DNA from: Nostocales cyanobacterium Centralia_MAG_434
Lineage (GTDB): Bacteria > Cyanobacteriota > Cyanobacteriia > Cyanobacteriales > Nostocaceae
Reading direction: 5' to 3'
Assembly (NCBI GenBank): GCA_021324415.1
Contig: JAJPJF010000124.1
Span: 1-64,000 of the forward strand
Length of the DNA stretch: 64,000 bases
In this document: positions 56,572-64,000 of the stretch, one piece after another
How the letters are laid out: each line of letters opens with the position of its first letter
Numbering within the stretch: position 1 is the stretch's first letter
Notes under the pieces: model-generated
What the model was told of the DNA's origin: nothing
Seen by the model: only the letters and a program-made list of their open reading frames with translations
The model's database searches: none
Program-made: the position numbers and the translations under genes

Positions 56572-57450
56572 TTGTTCTCAATGTCATTAACTATAGATTT
56601 GCCTATCAACCAACTTGTTTATACCCACTTTGCCGATGTAGGTTTTCATCTCCTGGCCAGTGGATCGGTTCCTTTAGAGATTCAACAGGTTTTTCTCAAA
56701 CAAGTCGTTTATAGGTACTGGCAAGACGAGGAGCAGAAAAGCTCTAGTTTCCGTGCTATTTATCTTCTTCAAATCTCTACACAACAGTGGTTATTCGGTT
56801 GGTTGTACAATGATATTTTGAATGAGCTAGGTCAAAGCTACATACCATACTTTATTTGCTATTACCTGGCAGAACCACTGTACGCTTTTCGTATAGAAAA
56901 AGTTTTTGCTTGCTTGCAAAAGGGACCAATGGAAGTGATAGATCGCCGCAGTATTTCCGTTTCCCTGCAACCTTTGATTTTAAAAGACCTAAGTCTTTAC
57001 AGAGAGGCACGACCAGGAGTGCTAATTTCTTGGGAGATTCGCCAGCAAATTTACAGAGATATTGATCAAGGAAATGTGATAAATATATTTTTCTCAGTCA
57101 AACAAGACCAAAAAGTTGTTGAGCTAGACAAACAAGTCCAACTACAAAAACTTGTTGTCAATGACGAAAGCATTCATAATAATTCTTTACAACCTATAAT
57201 TCCGGTCAACCAAGACCAAAAAATCGTTGAGCTAGACAAACAAGTCCAACCACAAAAACTTGTTGTCAATGACGAAAGCATTCATAACAATTCTTTGCTA
57301 ATTGATAAAAAAGTTATTTTACTAATTGGTATGGGTTTTGGTGCTATCACCATCATATTAGTAGCAATTTTTATATATATATTTTTTGATACTAATAAAA
57401 TGATACCGAACCAACCTACTCACTTACCTTCTCAAAAAACTTCACCTTAA
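56572..57450 (+). CDS. Repeat-containing single-pass membrane protein of unknown function
   Basis: A 292-residue protein with no recognised family. Residues 1-175 form a globular part rich in aromatic residues (VYTHFADVGFHLLASGSVPLEIQQVFLKQVVYRYW; ILKDLSLYREARPGVLISWEIRQQIYRDI). Then two near-identical 36-residue units follow (about 178-213 and 214-243), each with QDQK-VVELDKQVQ-QKLVVNDESIHNNSL. Near the C-terminus one helix (VILLIGMGFGAITIILVAIFIYIFF) is followed by a short polar tail. The DNA of the two units is about 90% identical over 88 bp, so the duplication is recent. The gene is divergent from the PstS-like gene and may share its control region. Confidence 0.65.
   Translation: MFSMSLTIDLPINQLVYTHFADVGFHLLASGSVPLEIQQVFLKQVVYRYWQDEEQKSSSFRAIYLLQISTQQWLFGWLYNDILNELGQSYIPYFICYYLAEPLYAFRIEKVFACLQKGPMEVIDRRSISVSLQPLILKDLSLYREARPGVLISWEIRQQIYRDIDQGNVINIFFSVKQDQKVVELDKQVQLQKLVVNDESIHNNSLQPIIPVNQDQKIVELDKQVQPQKLVVNDESIHNNSLLIDKKVILLIGMGFGAITIILVAIFIYIFFDTNKMIPNQPTHLPSQKTSP
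57103..57300 (+). repeat. 108-bp direct repeat inside a coding region
   Basis: Unit one is 57103-57210 and unit two 57211 to about 57300 (incomplete). The period of 108 bp keeps the frame and adds 36 residues. Few differences are seen between copies. Confidence 0.85.
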
Positions 57451-57690
57451 ATTGATCAGTCTTTCTGATGTTGATTGCGCTACCTTGCAAGTTACCAATT
57501 TTGTGTTCTCTATGGCAATTTTTTTTACTATCTCCAACATTCCGAAAGATATTGAAGACTGCTAGTATTAAATAGTTAAAGTCTACCTTGTCAAGCTGAT
57601 AAGTACTCACAAGATAAAGCGAGATGTGCAAACATTAGTAGACTACTGATTTGAAGTGACAACGCTGCCAGATTGCCCGCAGGATTAGCC

Positions 57691-57868
57691 ATGAATCGAA
57701 CTTTGCGCACTCTGTTAATCGTGGATGACTCTTCAGAAGACCGAGAGCTCTATCGGCGATATTTGCTGGGCGATCGCTCTGACAGCCTATGCAAGAGTTG
57801 AAGATCAGCAGCGAGCCTTAGCAGTTGGCTTCCAACACCATATTTTTAAGCCACTTGATTTAGCTTAA
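57691..57868 (+). pseudogene. Response-regulator receiver domain remnant with a deletion at a HIP1 site
   Basis: An ATG at 57691 starts a receiver domain: [24 protein letters not shown], with the acidic pair DD. Translation then passes through a HIP1 octamer (57770-57777), leaves the family and stops at 57799-57801. In another frame, the sequence from that same octamer codes [31 protein letters not shown], the last part of a receiver domain with the conserved Lys-Pro, and ends at a stop at 57866-57868. About 60 central residues, including the phosphorylated Asp, are missing. Gene function is lost. The two ends join in the octamer, in different frames. Confidence 0.8.
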
Positions 57869-57887
57869 ACAGCAAGAAGCCTCTCAC

Positions 57888-58325
57888 TCAGTCCGTTAGG
57901 ACGAGTGATGAGATGAATTGCGAGTGAGTTGACGACAGTTTTCCGACCAATGCCGTTAGGCGAGGAAGGAAAACATGGAGGAAACGAGCAAAATATTTCA
58001 AAAATTTGATACAATATATTTGGTTAACTTCACCCATATTGGTGTCTGATAAGCCTCTGTCCAGTAGCATTGCGATTACTGGCAAGCGACTCCGTTGCAC
58101 AGCATAGAAGTAAGTTGGCACATCTTGATTAATACAAATCACCTCCGGGTTTGTCCTATAGCGCGAATAAGCCAGCATCTCATCCAGGGCAGTAAAATTT
58201 GTAGGGTACAAGGTAAGAAATTGCATAATAATCTGCGGTAGGGCATTCCGTGGATTTAAAACAAAGCTCACTGCCTCCGAAGCAATAGCTGGATTGGGTG
58301 AGAAGCCCACACTGTATGCTTGCAT
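57888..58325 (-). CDS. Doubtful ORF, weakly ankyrin-like
   Basis: A 145-codon open frame lies downstream of polA on the same strand in a region without other genes. One stretch (DVPTYFYAVQRSRLPVIAMLLDRGLSDTN) looks like an ankyrin-type repeat. The rest has no clear family. It could be a decayed fragment or a chance frame. No good ribosome binding site was seen before the ATG at 58325. Confidence 0.3.
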   Translation of the reverse strand: MQAYSVGFSPNPAIASEAVSFVLNPRNALPQIIMQFLTLYPTNFTALDEMLAYSRYRTNPEVICINQDVPTYFYAVQRSRLPVIAMLLDRGLSDTNMGEVNQIYCIKFLKYFARFLHVFLPRLTALVGKLSSTHSQFISSLVLTD

Positions 58326-58391
58326 CAGTGTGGGAGTATGTCACAGAGGTTAGTGCAGGCAGTTGCAGAGCTGGCTTGACAAACAGTTGCT

Positions 58392-61337
58392 CTACTTTGT
58401 CTCCATCCAATTTTCCCCTGCATGTACATCGACGACTAAAGGGACACTCAGGGAGACTGCGCTTTCCATCACAGATTTAATTTGTGGCTCTAATTCTTCC
58501 CACTCGTTTGGTGGAACTTCGAACACCAATTCGTCATGAACCTGTAATAAGAGATGTGCCTGGTAGTTTTGCAAAACTCCAGACAATTTTACCATTGCAA
58601 TTTTGATGATATCAGCACTAGAACCCTGAATTGGTGCATTCGCAGCGGCACGAAGCAAACCTGCATCATTAGCACCTAAATTTTTTAGCTTACTGATGTC
58701 AATGTCTTCTAATTTAATACCTTTGAGACTTCTGAGTGTGCTAGTGGTAAAATCAAAATAGCGCCGACGACCAAGGATAGTTTCAACATATCCTAAACTA
58801 ATTGCCTGCTTTTTCACGCGATCTAAATATTCAAAAACTTTGGCATAGCGGGTATTAAATCGCTTGATAAACTCATTTGCATTAACTTTATCGACACCTG
58901 TTGAGCGCGAAAAACGAAGAGAACCCATTCCGTAAATCACACCAAAGTTGATGGTTTTAGCTAGTCGTCGTTCCTCTGGGGTCACATCTTCCTTCTCAAA
59001 AATCAGACGTGCTGTAACAGTATGAATATCCTCATTTTTCTTATACGCTTCAACTAAAACTGGCTCTTGACTTAAGTGAGCCAAAATCCTTAACTCGATT
59101 TGTGAGTAATCTGCTGACACCAATAACCAGCCAGGTTCGGGTAAAAATGCTTTGCGAATTTGGCGACTAAAAGCAGTCCGTATCGGAATATTTTGTAAGT
59201 TTGGATTAGAAGAAGACAACCTGCCAGTGGATGTCGCTGTTTGGTTAAAATCAGTGTGTACGCGCTGTGTATCTGGACGTACCAATGTTGGTAATGCGTC
59301 TACATACGTTGATTTTAGTTTGGATAAGGTTCGATACTCAATAATGGCATCAATAATGCCTATTTGATCGACTTCTCTGAGTTTTTCTAATGTTGCGGCG
59401 TCTGTCGAATAACCTGTTTGGATTTTACGAGAATACTTGGTGCTTAACCCTAATTTCGCAAATAGTATTTGGCTTAATTGTTTGGGAGAACCTAAGTTAA
59501 ACTTTTCTCCGGCAATCTCATAAACCTTCTGTTCAAACTTAGCTAAATCTGTTTCTAGCTGTTGCGAAAGTTCTTGCAAATAACCTGTATCTATGCGAAT
59601 TCCTTGGTATTCCATATCTGCTAAAACTGCTTCTAACGGCAGTTCCACATTTAGCAGTAAGTGATACAAGGCTGGTACTTTCTGTAGTTCCTCACGTAAT
59701 TTTGGGACAAGCTGGAATGTTGTGTAAACATCCATGCCGCAGTATTCTGCTACGGAAGGAATATCCAAGTCGGCAATAGTTTTGCCCTTGGGAACTAGCT
59801 CTGTATAACTTTTTGCAGTCAAACCCAAGTAACGCTGAGCTAAGTTACTCAAATTATGGATATTAGCTTCTGGATTCACGATGTAACTTGCCAGCATGGT
59901 ATCAAACACCACTCCCGCAAGCTGAATTCCTTGACATCGCAGAACTAAGCGGTCAAACTTAGCATTTTGTAATACCTTCGGATATTCACTGCTTTCAAGA
60001 ATTGGACGTAGTATTGCCAGCACTAAGTCTTGATTCAAGTTATTCCCAGACTTATGACCAAGGGGAATATAGGCAACTTCATCTGGTTTTGTTCCCCAGC
60101 AACAGCCTATTCCTACTAAAGAAGCGTCTCGTGGTTCTAAATCGGTTGTTTCCGTGTCCCAAGCAACTGGTGTCTCTGGGTTGGTAAATTTTTGTAGGAC
60201 TTCTCGCAACTCTGTCAGCTTAGCTTCTGTGTCAATAATGCGTGGTTCAATGAGAGAAACAGGTTTCTGTTGAAAGGCTGCTGTTTGTTCAGCACTGAAA
60301 AACCACAAGTCGCTGTCGTCGGAAGAAGGGAGTGAGGGAGTGGGAGTGTCGGGGAGTTCGTCTGCTACTCCACCAAATTGTTTTTGAAGGTCGTTGATTT
60401 TGCCTAGAAAAGATTTAAATTCTAATTTTTCTAAATTGGGTATGAGGATGGTTGTATCGAAGCCTTTTAATTTGCAATCTTCTAAATCAATTTCTAGAGG
60501 GACATCAACAACTATTTTTGCCAAATAGTGCGACTTTTCCGCATCTTGTTTCCCTGCTTCCAGTTTTTTCTGAGTTGCTCCTTTGATTTCACCTAATTTC
60601 TCATAAATATTGTCAAGCGAACCATAGGTGTTCAAAAGCTGTACTGCTGTTTTTTCTCCAATTCCTCTAACTCCAGGTATATTATCTGATTTATCACCGC
60701 AAAGAGCTTTGAAATCGACGACTTGAGAGGGAAAAACGCCTAATTTTTCTTTAACTTGTTCGGGACCAAATTCAGTGACACTGTCTGTAAAGGAGCGTTT
60801 GAGTGCGTCTGGACTAAAGTAGAGAACAGAGATTTGTTTGTCTGGGTCTACGAGTTGAAATAAATCACGATCGCCTGTGAGAATTTTGACTTTATATCCA
60901 ACAGCGGTTGCTTTTTGTGCTAAAGTCCCTAAGATATCATCCGCCTCATAACCTGGGACAGTCAGGATTTTTAAATTTAATGCATCTAGCAACTCATGCA
61001 AATTTTCCAAGTCGGGAACGAAGTCCTCTGGTGTCCCTGGACGATCAGCTTTGTAAGTATCGTCAGCTTCATGACGGAAGGTTGGCAGACCTAAATCGAA
61101 AGCGATCGCCATTGCTTGTGGCTGTTGGTTTGTCATCACTTCTAGCAACGACTTGAGAAAGCCAAAACACACACTGGTCGGAATTCCTGTCTTTGTCCGC
61201 AATCCACCATCTCGTCCTTTAGCAAAGGCGAAATACGAACGAAAGGCTAAGGAATGTCCATCCACTAGGATGAATATGGGATGTGTTGTTGTCGAGGAAT
61301 TGGAAGCCAACTGGTTTAAATTTTTTACTTGGGACAT
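58392..61337 (-). CDS. polA: DNA polymerase I
   Basis: PolA fills gaps and removes RNA primers in replication and repair. The 981 residues have three parts. The 5' nuclease (about 1-310) has LVDGHSLAFRSYFAF, VPGYEADDILGTLA, LTGDRDLFQLVD and CGDKSDNIPGVRGIGEKTA. The 3'-5' exonuclease (about 375-560) has its acidic residues, in WDTETTDLEP, in the block with NAKFDRLVL and in EYCGMDVYTTF (Tyr-x3-Asp), so proofreading is likely active, unlike in Taq. The polymerase domain has SADYSQIELRILAHLS, the O helix RRLAKTINFGVIYGMG and LLLQVHDELVFEVP. The linker near residues 330-350 is Pro/Ser-rich. An STRR array lies upstream of the gene. Confidence 0.97.
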   Translation of the reverse strand: MSQVKNLNQLASNSSTTTHPIFILVDGHSLAFRSYFAFAKGRDGGLRTKTGIPTSVCFGFLKSLLEVMTNQQPQAMAIAFDLGLPTFRHEADDTYKADRPGTPEDFVPDLENLHELLDALNLKILTVPGYEADDILGTLAQKATAVGYKVKILTGDRDLFQLVDPDKQISVLYFSPDALKRSFTDSVTEFGPEQVKEKLGVFPSQVVDFKALCGDKSDNIPGVRGIGEKTAVQLLNTYGSLDNIYEKLGEIKGATQKKLEAGKQDAEKSHYLAKIVVDVPLEIDLEDCKLKGFDTTILIPNLEKLEFKSFLGKINDLQKQFGGVADELPDTPTPSLPSSDDSDLWFFSAEQTAAFQQKPVSLIEPRIIDTEAKLTELREVLQKFTNPETPVAWDTETTDLEPRDASLVGIGCCWGTKPDEVAYIPLGHKSGNNLNQDLVLAILRPILESSEYPKVLQNAKFDRLVLRCQGIQLAGVVFDTMLASYIVNPEANIHNLSNLAQRYLGLTAKSYTELVPKGKTIADLDIPSVAEYCGMDVYTTFQLVPKLREELQKVPALYHLLLNVELPLEAVLADMEYQGIRIDTGYLQELSQQLETDLAKFEQKVYEIAGEKFNLGSPKQLSQILFAKLGLSTKYSRKIQTGYSTDAATLEKLREVDQIGIIDAIIEYRTLSKLKSTYVDALPTLVRPDTQRVHTDFNQTATSTGRLSSSNPNLQNIPIRTAFSRQIRKAFLPEPGWLLVSADYSQIELRILAHLSQEPVLVEAYKKNEDIHTVTARLIFEKEDVTPEERRLAKTINFGVIYGMGSLRFSRSTGVDKVNANEFIKRFNTRYAKVFEYLDRVKKQAISLGYVETILGRRRYFDFTTSTLRSLKGIKLEDIDISKLKNLGANDAGLLRAAANAPIQGSSADIIKIAMVKLSGVLQNYQAHLLLQVHDELVFEVPPNEWEELEPQIKSVMESAVSLSVPLVVDVHAGENWMETK

Positions 61338-61370
61338 CTATAGACTATTCTAGCCAGATGCTCCCTTTAA

Positions 61371-61410
61371 CAGTTATCAGTTATCAGTTATCAGTTATCA
61401 GTTATCAGTT
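61371..61410. repeat. STRR heptamer array (CAGTTAT x5)
   Basis: Five perfect tandem CAGTTAT units plus a partial one lie 34 bp before the polA start codon. A further degenerate run (GGTTACTGTTCACTGATCACTGATC) follows at 61441-61466. It may sit inside the polA promoter or leader. Confidence 0.85.
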
Positions 61411-61456
61411 TGATCACGGGGTTTAGGTTTTTTGATAACTGGTTACTGTTCACTGA

Positions 61457-62281
61457 TCACTGATCGCTGTTGATGGCTCGGTTTTGCCGACGACGTAGTG
61501 TCATCATAACAACTGCACCTACCCCCAATAGTGCGATCGCTGTCCTTGGTTCTGGTACATTTGTTTTCAAGTTGCTTTTGGAAATATTTAACACTAATAC
61601 TGCGTCATTAAAGTCACGGTCAGCACTTAGGTCGATATTTCCACCTGCTTTCGAACCTAGTGGTCCATACAAGTCTTCAAACCCAAGTAATAGGTAGTCT
61701 TTGTATTCGTAAGCAACTAGGTGATCGAGTTGGTCTGGATTTTGAGTTGGATCTGCTCCATAAATATTTTTCTGTTGGGTTGCGGGATTTGTTCCATTTG
61801 GGTCATCTGGTTGAGCACCATTCGCTCTTAACCAGAAGCTTAGTTGTGTACCTGCGTTGATTTTACCCAGGTCAACATAATCTCCAGTATTCACGTTTTG
61901 AGTGTCTTGAAAAACCCATGCCTTTTGGTCATTAGAACCTTGGGTTGCTTCGTAAGCAACCTGATTATGGTAGATACCGCCGTTGTTGATGAACCAAACA
62001 CGAATGTCTTGATCATTTTGCAGCAATAGGTTCTTGGGGTCTAGTTTCTCTAGTTGGTTGTCAGGAATTGGTGTTGATTCTGGCTGGATATATTTTTGGA
62101 AATCCGGAAGTATAGCTTGGAACCCTGATGTGTCAGTTGATTTGTCTTGAACAGGATTTCCTGTCAAATTGTTCCACTCATTTGAATTGGTTAATGAAGC
62201 CGCATTTGCACGAGTTATTGAGGGAAATATACTCATCAAAGCCGTAGCGGCGATCAATCTGATAATTGCTTTCTTGTTCAT
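61457..62281 (-). CDS. PEP-CTERM sorted protein with DUF4114-like domain
   Basis: A secreted or surface protein of 274 residues. It has a signal peptide (MNKKAIIRLIAATALMSIFPSITRANA), then a domain with VWFINNGGIYHNQVAYEA, DYVDLGKINAGTQLSFWLRANG and YLLLGFEDLYG, ending NIDLSADRDFNDAVLVLNIS, the typical end of DUF4114. The C-terminus is a PEP-CTERM signal: VPEPRTAIALLGVGAVVMMTLRRRQNR, that is VPEP, a hydrophobic helix and a basic cluster, which exosortase would cleave. No exosortase gene is in the window. The frame opens at 62374, but the ATG at 62281 has an AGGA ribosome site and a proper signal peptide. The acidic D-rich tail suggests calcium binding (inference). Confidence 0.88.
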   Translation of the reverse strand: MNKKAIIRLIAATALMSIFPSITRANAASLTNSNEWNNLTGNPVQDKSTDTSGFQAILPDFQKYIQPESTPIPDNQLEKLDPKNLLLQNDQDIRVWFINNGGIYHNQVAYEATQGSNDQKAWVFQDTQNVNTGDYVDLGKINAGTQLSFWLRANGAQPDDPNGTNPATQQKNIYGADPTQNPDQLDHLVAYEYKDYLLLGFEDLYGPLGSKAGGNIDLSADRDFNDAVLVLNISKSNLKTNVPEPRTAIALLGVGAVVMMTLRRRQNRAINSDQ

Positions 62282-62703
62282 AGGATTCCTGTACTTACGT
62301 GATTTAATTGATCTATTGTTTATACAAAAGTGTTCCCTGTTTAAGTACTTACCTATTATCTCAGTATTGTACATTGTGTCTATATCTACAAATAACCCAG
62401 ATGGGCTATTTATACCTTTTGAATTACAGAAACTTTAAAAGAAGGAATATTTAATTAAGTTTTAGCTTTTTGCTATTTTAAAAGAAAAATATAGTCAAAA
62501 CTGCTGGTAATCAGAGAATATGCTTAAATAGTACATATTCATCTTTCTTGTATACCTATATTGCTTTGTGACTATGTAACTTTTTATGCTTTGCTCTTGA
62601 GATCATATGTTTCTGTTTCATTTTGAGGTGACTCCACTAGTCCCACTCTTAGCTAGAGCCTGCTAACCTCATACTGGGACTTCATAATTGACACAAGCAA
62701 TTT
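62282..62703. other. AT-rich divergent spacer
   Basis: A gap of 422 bp between the PEP-CTERM gene and the Cof-type HAD gene. It is AT-rich and must hold both promoters. No repeat, terminator or RNA gene was recognised. Confidence 0.4.
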
Positions 62704-63573
62704 ATGCACAAAGCATCTGCTACTCAATCAGCATCATCTAAAATTGAGAGTGCTTCTAACATTCAACTACTGGTATTAGATATTGATGGCACTATCAGTG
62801 GTAAGTCTAATACTTTGAGCCCAGCTGTTAAGCAAGCAATTATGACAGCACAAGCACAGGGAATCAAGGTGGCGATCGCCACTGGTAGAATGTACCGTTC
62901 AGCATTGCGCTTTCATCAAGAAATTGGCTCTAGCTTGCCACTCGTAGCCTATCAAGGTGCTTGGATTCAAGACCCAGTGACCACACGCATACACCGTCAT
63001 TTATCCCTCTCGAAAGAAATAGCACAGCAACTATTAGACTATTTTGAACAACCTGAACTGCGATCGCTCTTATCAGTTCACTTTTACATTAACGATCAGC
63101 TATATGTTCGGGAATTCACTAGAGAAACGGAATTGTACGCACAACGTTCCGGTATCACTCCTATTGCTGTAGGTGACTTGCGTCAAACCTTAAGTACAGA
63201 ACCGACAAAAGTTCTGGCTTTATGCGATGACCCAAATGTTATTGATGGATTATTGGGAAATTTGCGCCTCCAATACACCCCAGCGGAACTATATCTCACC
63301 ACATCTGTTGCTACGTTCTTTGAAGCGACTCATCCCCGTGTGAACAAAGGTGTTGCAGTACGTTATTTAGCTGAGGAAATGCTTGGGTTGCAACCTATGA
63401 ATGTCATGACCATTGGTGACAACTTCAACGACTTGGAAATGATTGAGTATGCTGGTATCGGTGTCGCCATGGGAAATGCACCAGCAGCAATTCAAGCGAT
63501 CGCCCAGTGGGTAGCGCCCAGTGTTGAAGCAGACGGTGCAGCAGTTGCGATTGAAAAATTTTTGCTTTCTTAG
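62704..63573 (+). CDS. Cof-type HAD-IIB hydrolase
   Basis: A cytosolic phosphatase of 289 residues in the Cof/YbiV branch of the HAD superfamily. The motifs are LLVLDIDGTISGKSNTLSPAV (motif I), VAIATGRMYRSALRF (motif II), Lys in NKGVAVRYLAEEMLG (motif III) and MTIGDNFNDLEMIEYAGIGVAMGNAPAAI (motif IV). The cap domain lies between about residues 100 and 210. Members act on sugar phosphates or flavin nucleotides; this one is unspecified. A transposon end follows 38-70 bp after the stop. Confidence 0.93.
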   Translation: MHKASATQSASSKIESASNIQLLVLDIDGTISGKSNTLSPAVKQAIMTAQAQGIKVAIATGRMYRSALRFHQEIGSSLPLVAYQGAWIQDPVTTRIHRHLSLSKEIAQQLLDYFEQPELRSLLSVHFYINDQLYVREFTRETELYAQRSGITPIAVGDLRQTLSTEPTKVLALCDDPNVIDGLLGNLRLQYTPAELYLTTSVATFFEATHPRVNKGVAVRYLAEEMLGLQPMNVMTIGDNFNDLEMIEYAGIGVAMGNAPAAIQAIAQWVAPSVEADGAAVAIEKFLLS

Positions 63574-63610
63574 AAACTTTTAGTCGTTATGGTGGTCTGT
63601 TTCTTTGACA

Positions 63611-63670
63611 CTCCCCGGACTGATTAAATTTCGCTATTGCTCATTTAATCGGAAAGTCAGGGGATTCTAC
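63611..63670 (-). ncRNA. Putative omega-RNA scaffold / right-end hairpin of an IS200/IS605-type element
   Basis: An imperfect stem joins GATTAAAT (63622-63629) with ATTTAATC (63643-63650), ACT (63619-63621) with AGT (63655-63657), and CCCC (63613-63616) with GGGG (63660-63663). It overlaps the stop of tnpB (63641-63643) and lies at its 3' end. In elements of this type the guide RNA covers the 3' end of tnpB and the right end, with the guide just beyond. The exact boundary is not known; the guide would lie in the bases below 63611 on the minus strand. Confidence 0.5.
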
Positions 63671-64000
63671 CTTCACCCTAGTGACTTGCTCTACCAGGGT
63701 TGCCCCAAGTAAAGTAGAGGTCACTAGTCCAGTAGCGTGACTTTGGGTATGCCCTACCCTAGCTTGTCTTCCAAGATTGAGAATATTGATTGCTGCGTTT
63801 AGATCTCTTTGTAACTCACATCCACAACTACACTGATGGGTACGGGTTGAAAGAGATTTTTTGACAATTGAACCACAATCGCTACATTTTTGAGATGTCA
63901 TTCTAGGATTGATAGCTACAACTTCAGTATTGAACTTAACAGCAAAATATTCTAACCAACGACGGAATAGACTCCAAGCCACATCATTAATGGACTTGGC
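63641..64000 (-). CDS. tnpB: TnpB (RNA-guided endonuclease), C-terminal part, cut by the window edge
   Basis: The last 120 or so residues of TnpB from an IS200/IS605/IS607-type transposon. The frame is still open at base 64000, so the N-terminal part is outside the window. Visible marks are the WLEYFAVKFNTEVVAINPRMTSQKCSDCG region, the zinc ribbon (CSDCG and CSCGC) and the third RuvC motif LQRDLNAAINIL with its catalytic Asp. After this a C-terminal tail of about 45 residues follows. The usual zinc ribbon is present, so the part we see is intact. The tnpA gene, if any, cannot be judged. Confidence 0.9.
   Translation of the reverse strand, partial: AKSINDVAWSLFRRWLEYFAVKFNTEVVAINPRMTSQKCSDCGSIVKKSLSTRTHQCSCGCELQRDLNAAINILNLGRQARVGHTQSHATGLVTSTLLGATLVEQVTRVKVESPDFPIK

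Overview
The window is chromosomal DNA of a cyanobacterium, most likely a filamentous, heterocyst-type (Nostocales) one. Direct signs are the many HIP1 octamers (GCGATCGC), a GUN4 protein, the catalytic chain of ferredoxin-thioredoxin reductase, a Ycf51 protein, a PEP-CTERM protein, Hank-type Ser/Thr kinases, and heptanucleotide STRR arrays between genes. The genus is an inference that I cannot fix from sequence alone. Most of the window is ordinary housekeeping sequence with moderate GC, long intergenic gaps and short operons. No tRNA, rRNA or CRISPR array was seen.

Layout. 1-8.7 kb: bioD, two Ser/Thr kinases flanking prs, typA, and a coupled ftrC-DUF309 pair. 8.9-13.8 kb: lptA-lptB-lptF lipopolysaccharide export genes, an Asn/Ser-rich membrane protein and a severed Cache sensor domain. 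13.9-22.3 kb: icd, gun4, a MalK-type ABC ATPase, mtnA, dxs, rpiA and a small membrane protein. 22.6-30.1 kb: a double nitroreductase (SagB type), an aldo/keto reductase, a PIN-like/KTSC fusion, clpC and rimI. 30.3-33.6 kb: lysA, then the coupled pair cdaA-uppS. 33.7-37.9 kb: a minus-strand chaperone block (dnaK, dnaJ, a membrane J-protein, a DUF3143 protein). 38.2-44.4 kb: an M28 peptidase, two small conserved proteins, an O-antigen-ligase-like protein and two glycosyltransferases. 44.5-50.5 kb: ycf51, an Fe-ADH/aminotransferase pair, an acyltransferase, an rppA-like regulator and hisG. 50.6-57.9 kb: a TM-helix-repeat channel, a HAD phosphatase, an envelope cluster (peptidoglycan-binding, exported protein, PstS-like protein, repeat/TM protein) and a deleted response-regulator remnant. 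58-64 kb: polA, a PEP-CTERM protein, a Cof-type HAD protein and the 3' end of a tnpB-bearing IS200/IS605-type element cut by the window edge.

Functional links: lysA, cdaA and uppS tie diaminopimelate supply, c-di-AMP and the undecaprenyl carrier together. The lpt genes, O-antigen ligase, glycosyltransferases, acyltransferase and envelope cluster serve the cell surface. prs, rpiA and hisG share pentose phosphate/PRPP metabolism, and dxs and uppS both belong to isoprenoid synthesis.

Most unusual observations: (i) a REC-domain remnant whose two halves meet exactly inside a HIP1 octamer, as if HIP1 had been the deletion junction; (ii) a 9-bp tandem repeat (GGACAAGGN) at four loci, each time just 3' of a stop codon and in the same sense relative to that gene; (iii) a PIN-like nuclease fused to a KTSC domain; (iv) an 85-bp MITE-like element; (v) a tnpB 3' end with a putative omega-RNA/right-end hairpin. 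I did not find a clear multi-gene system that is demonstrably new. The PIN-KTSC gene is the best single candidate.
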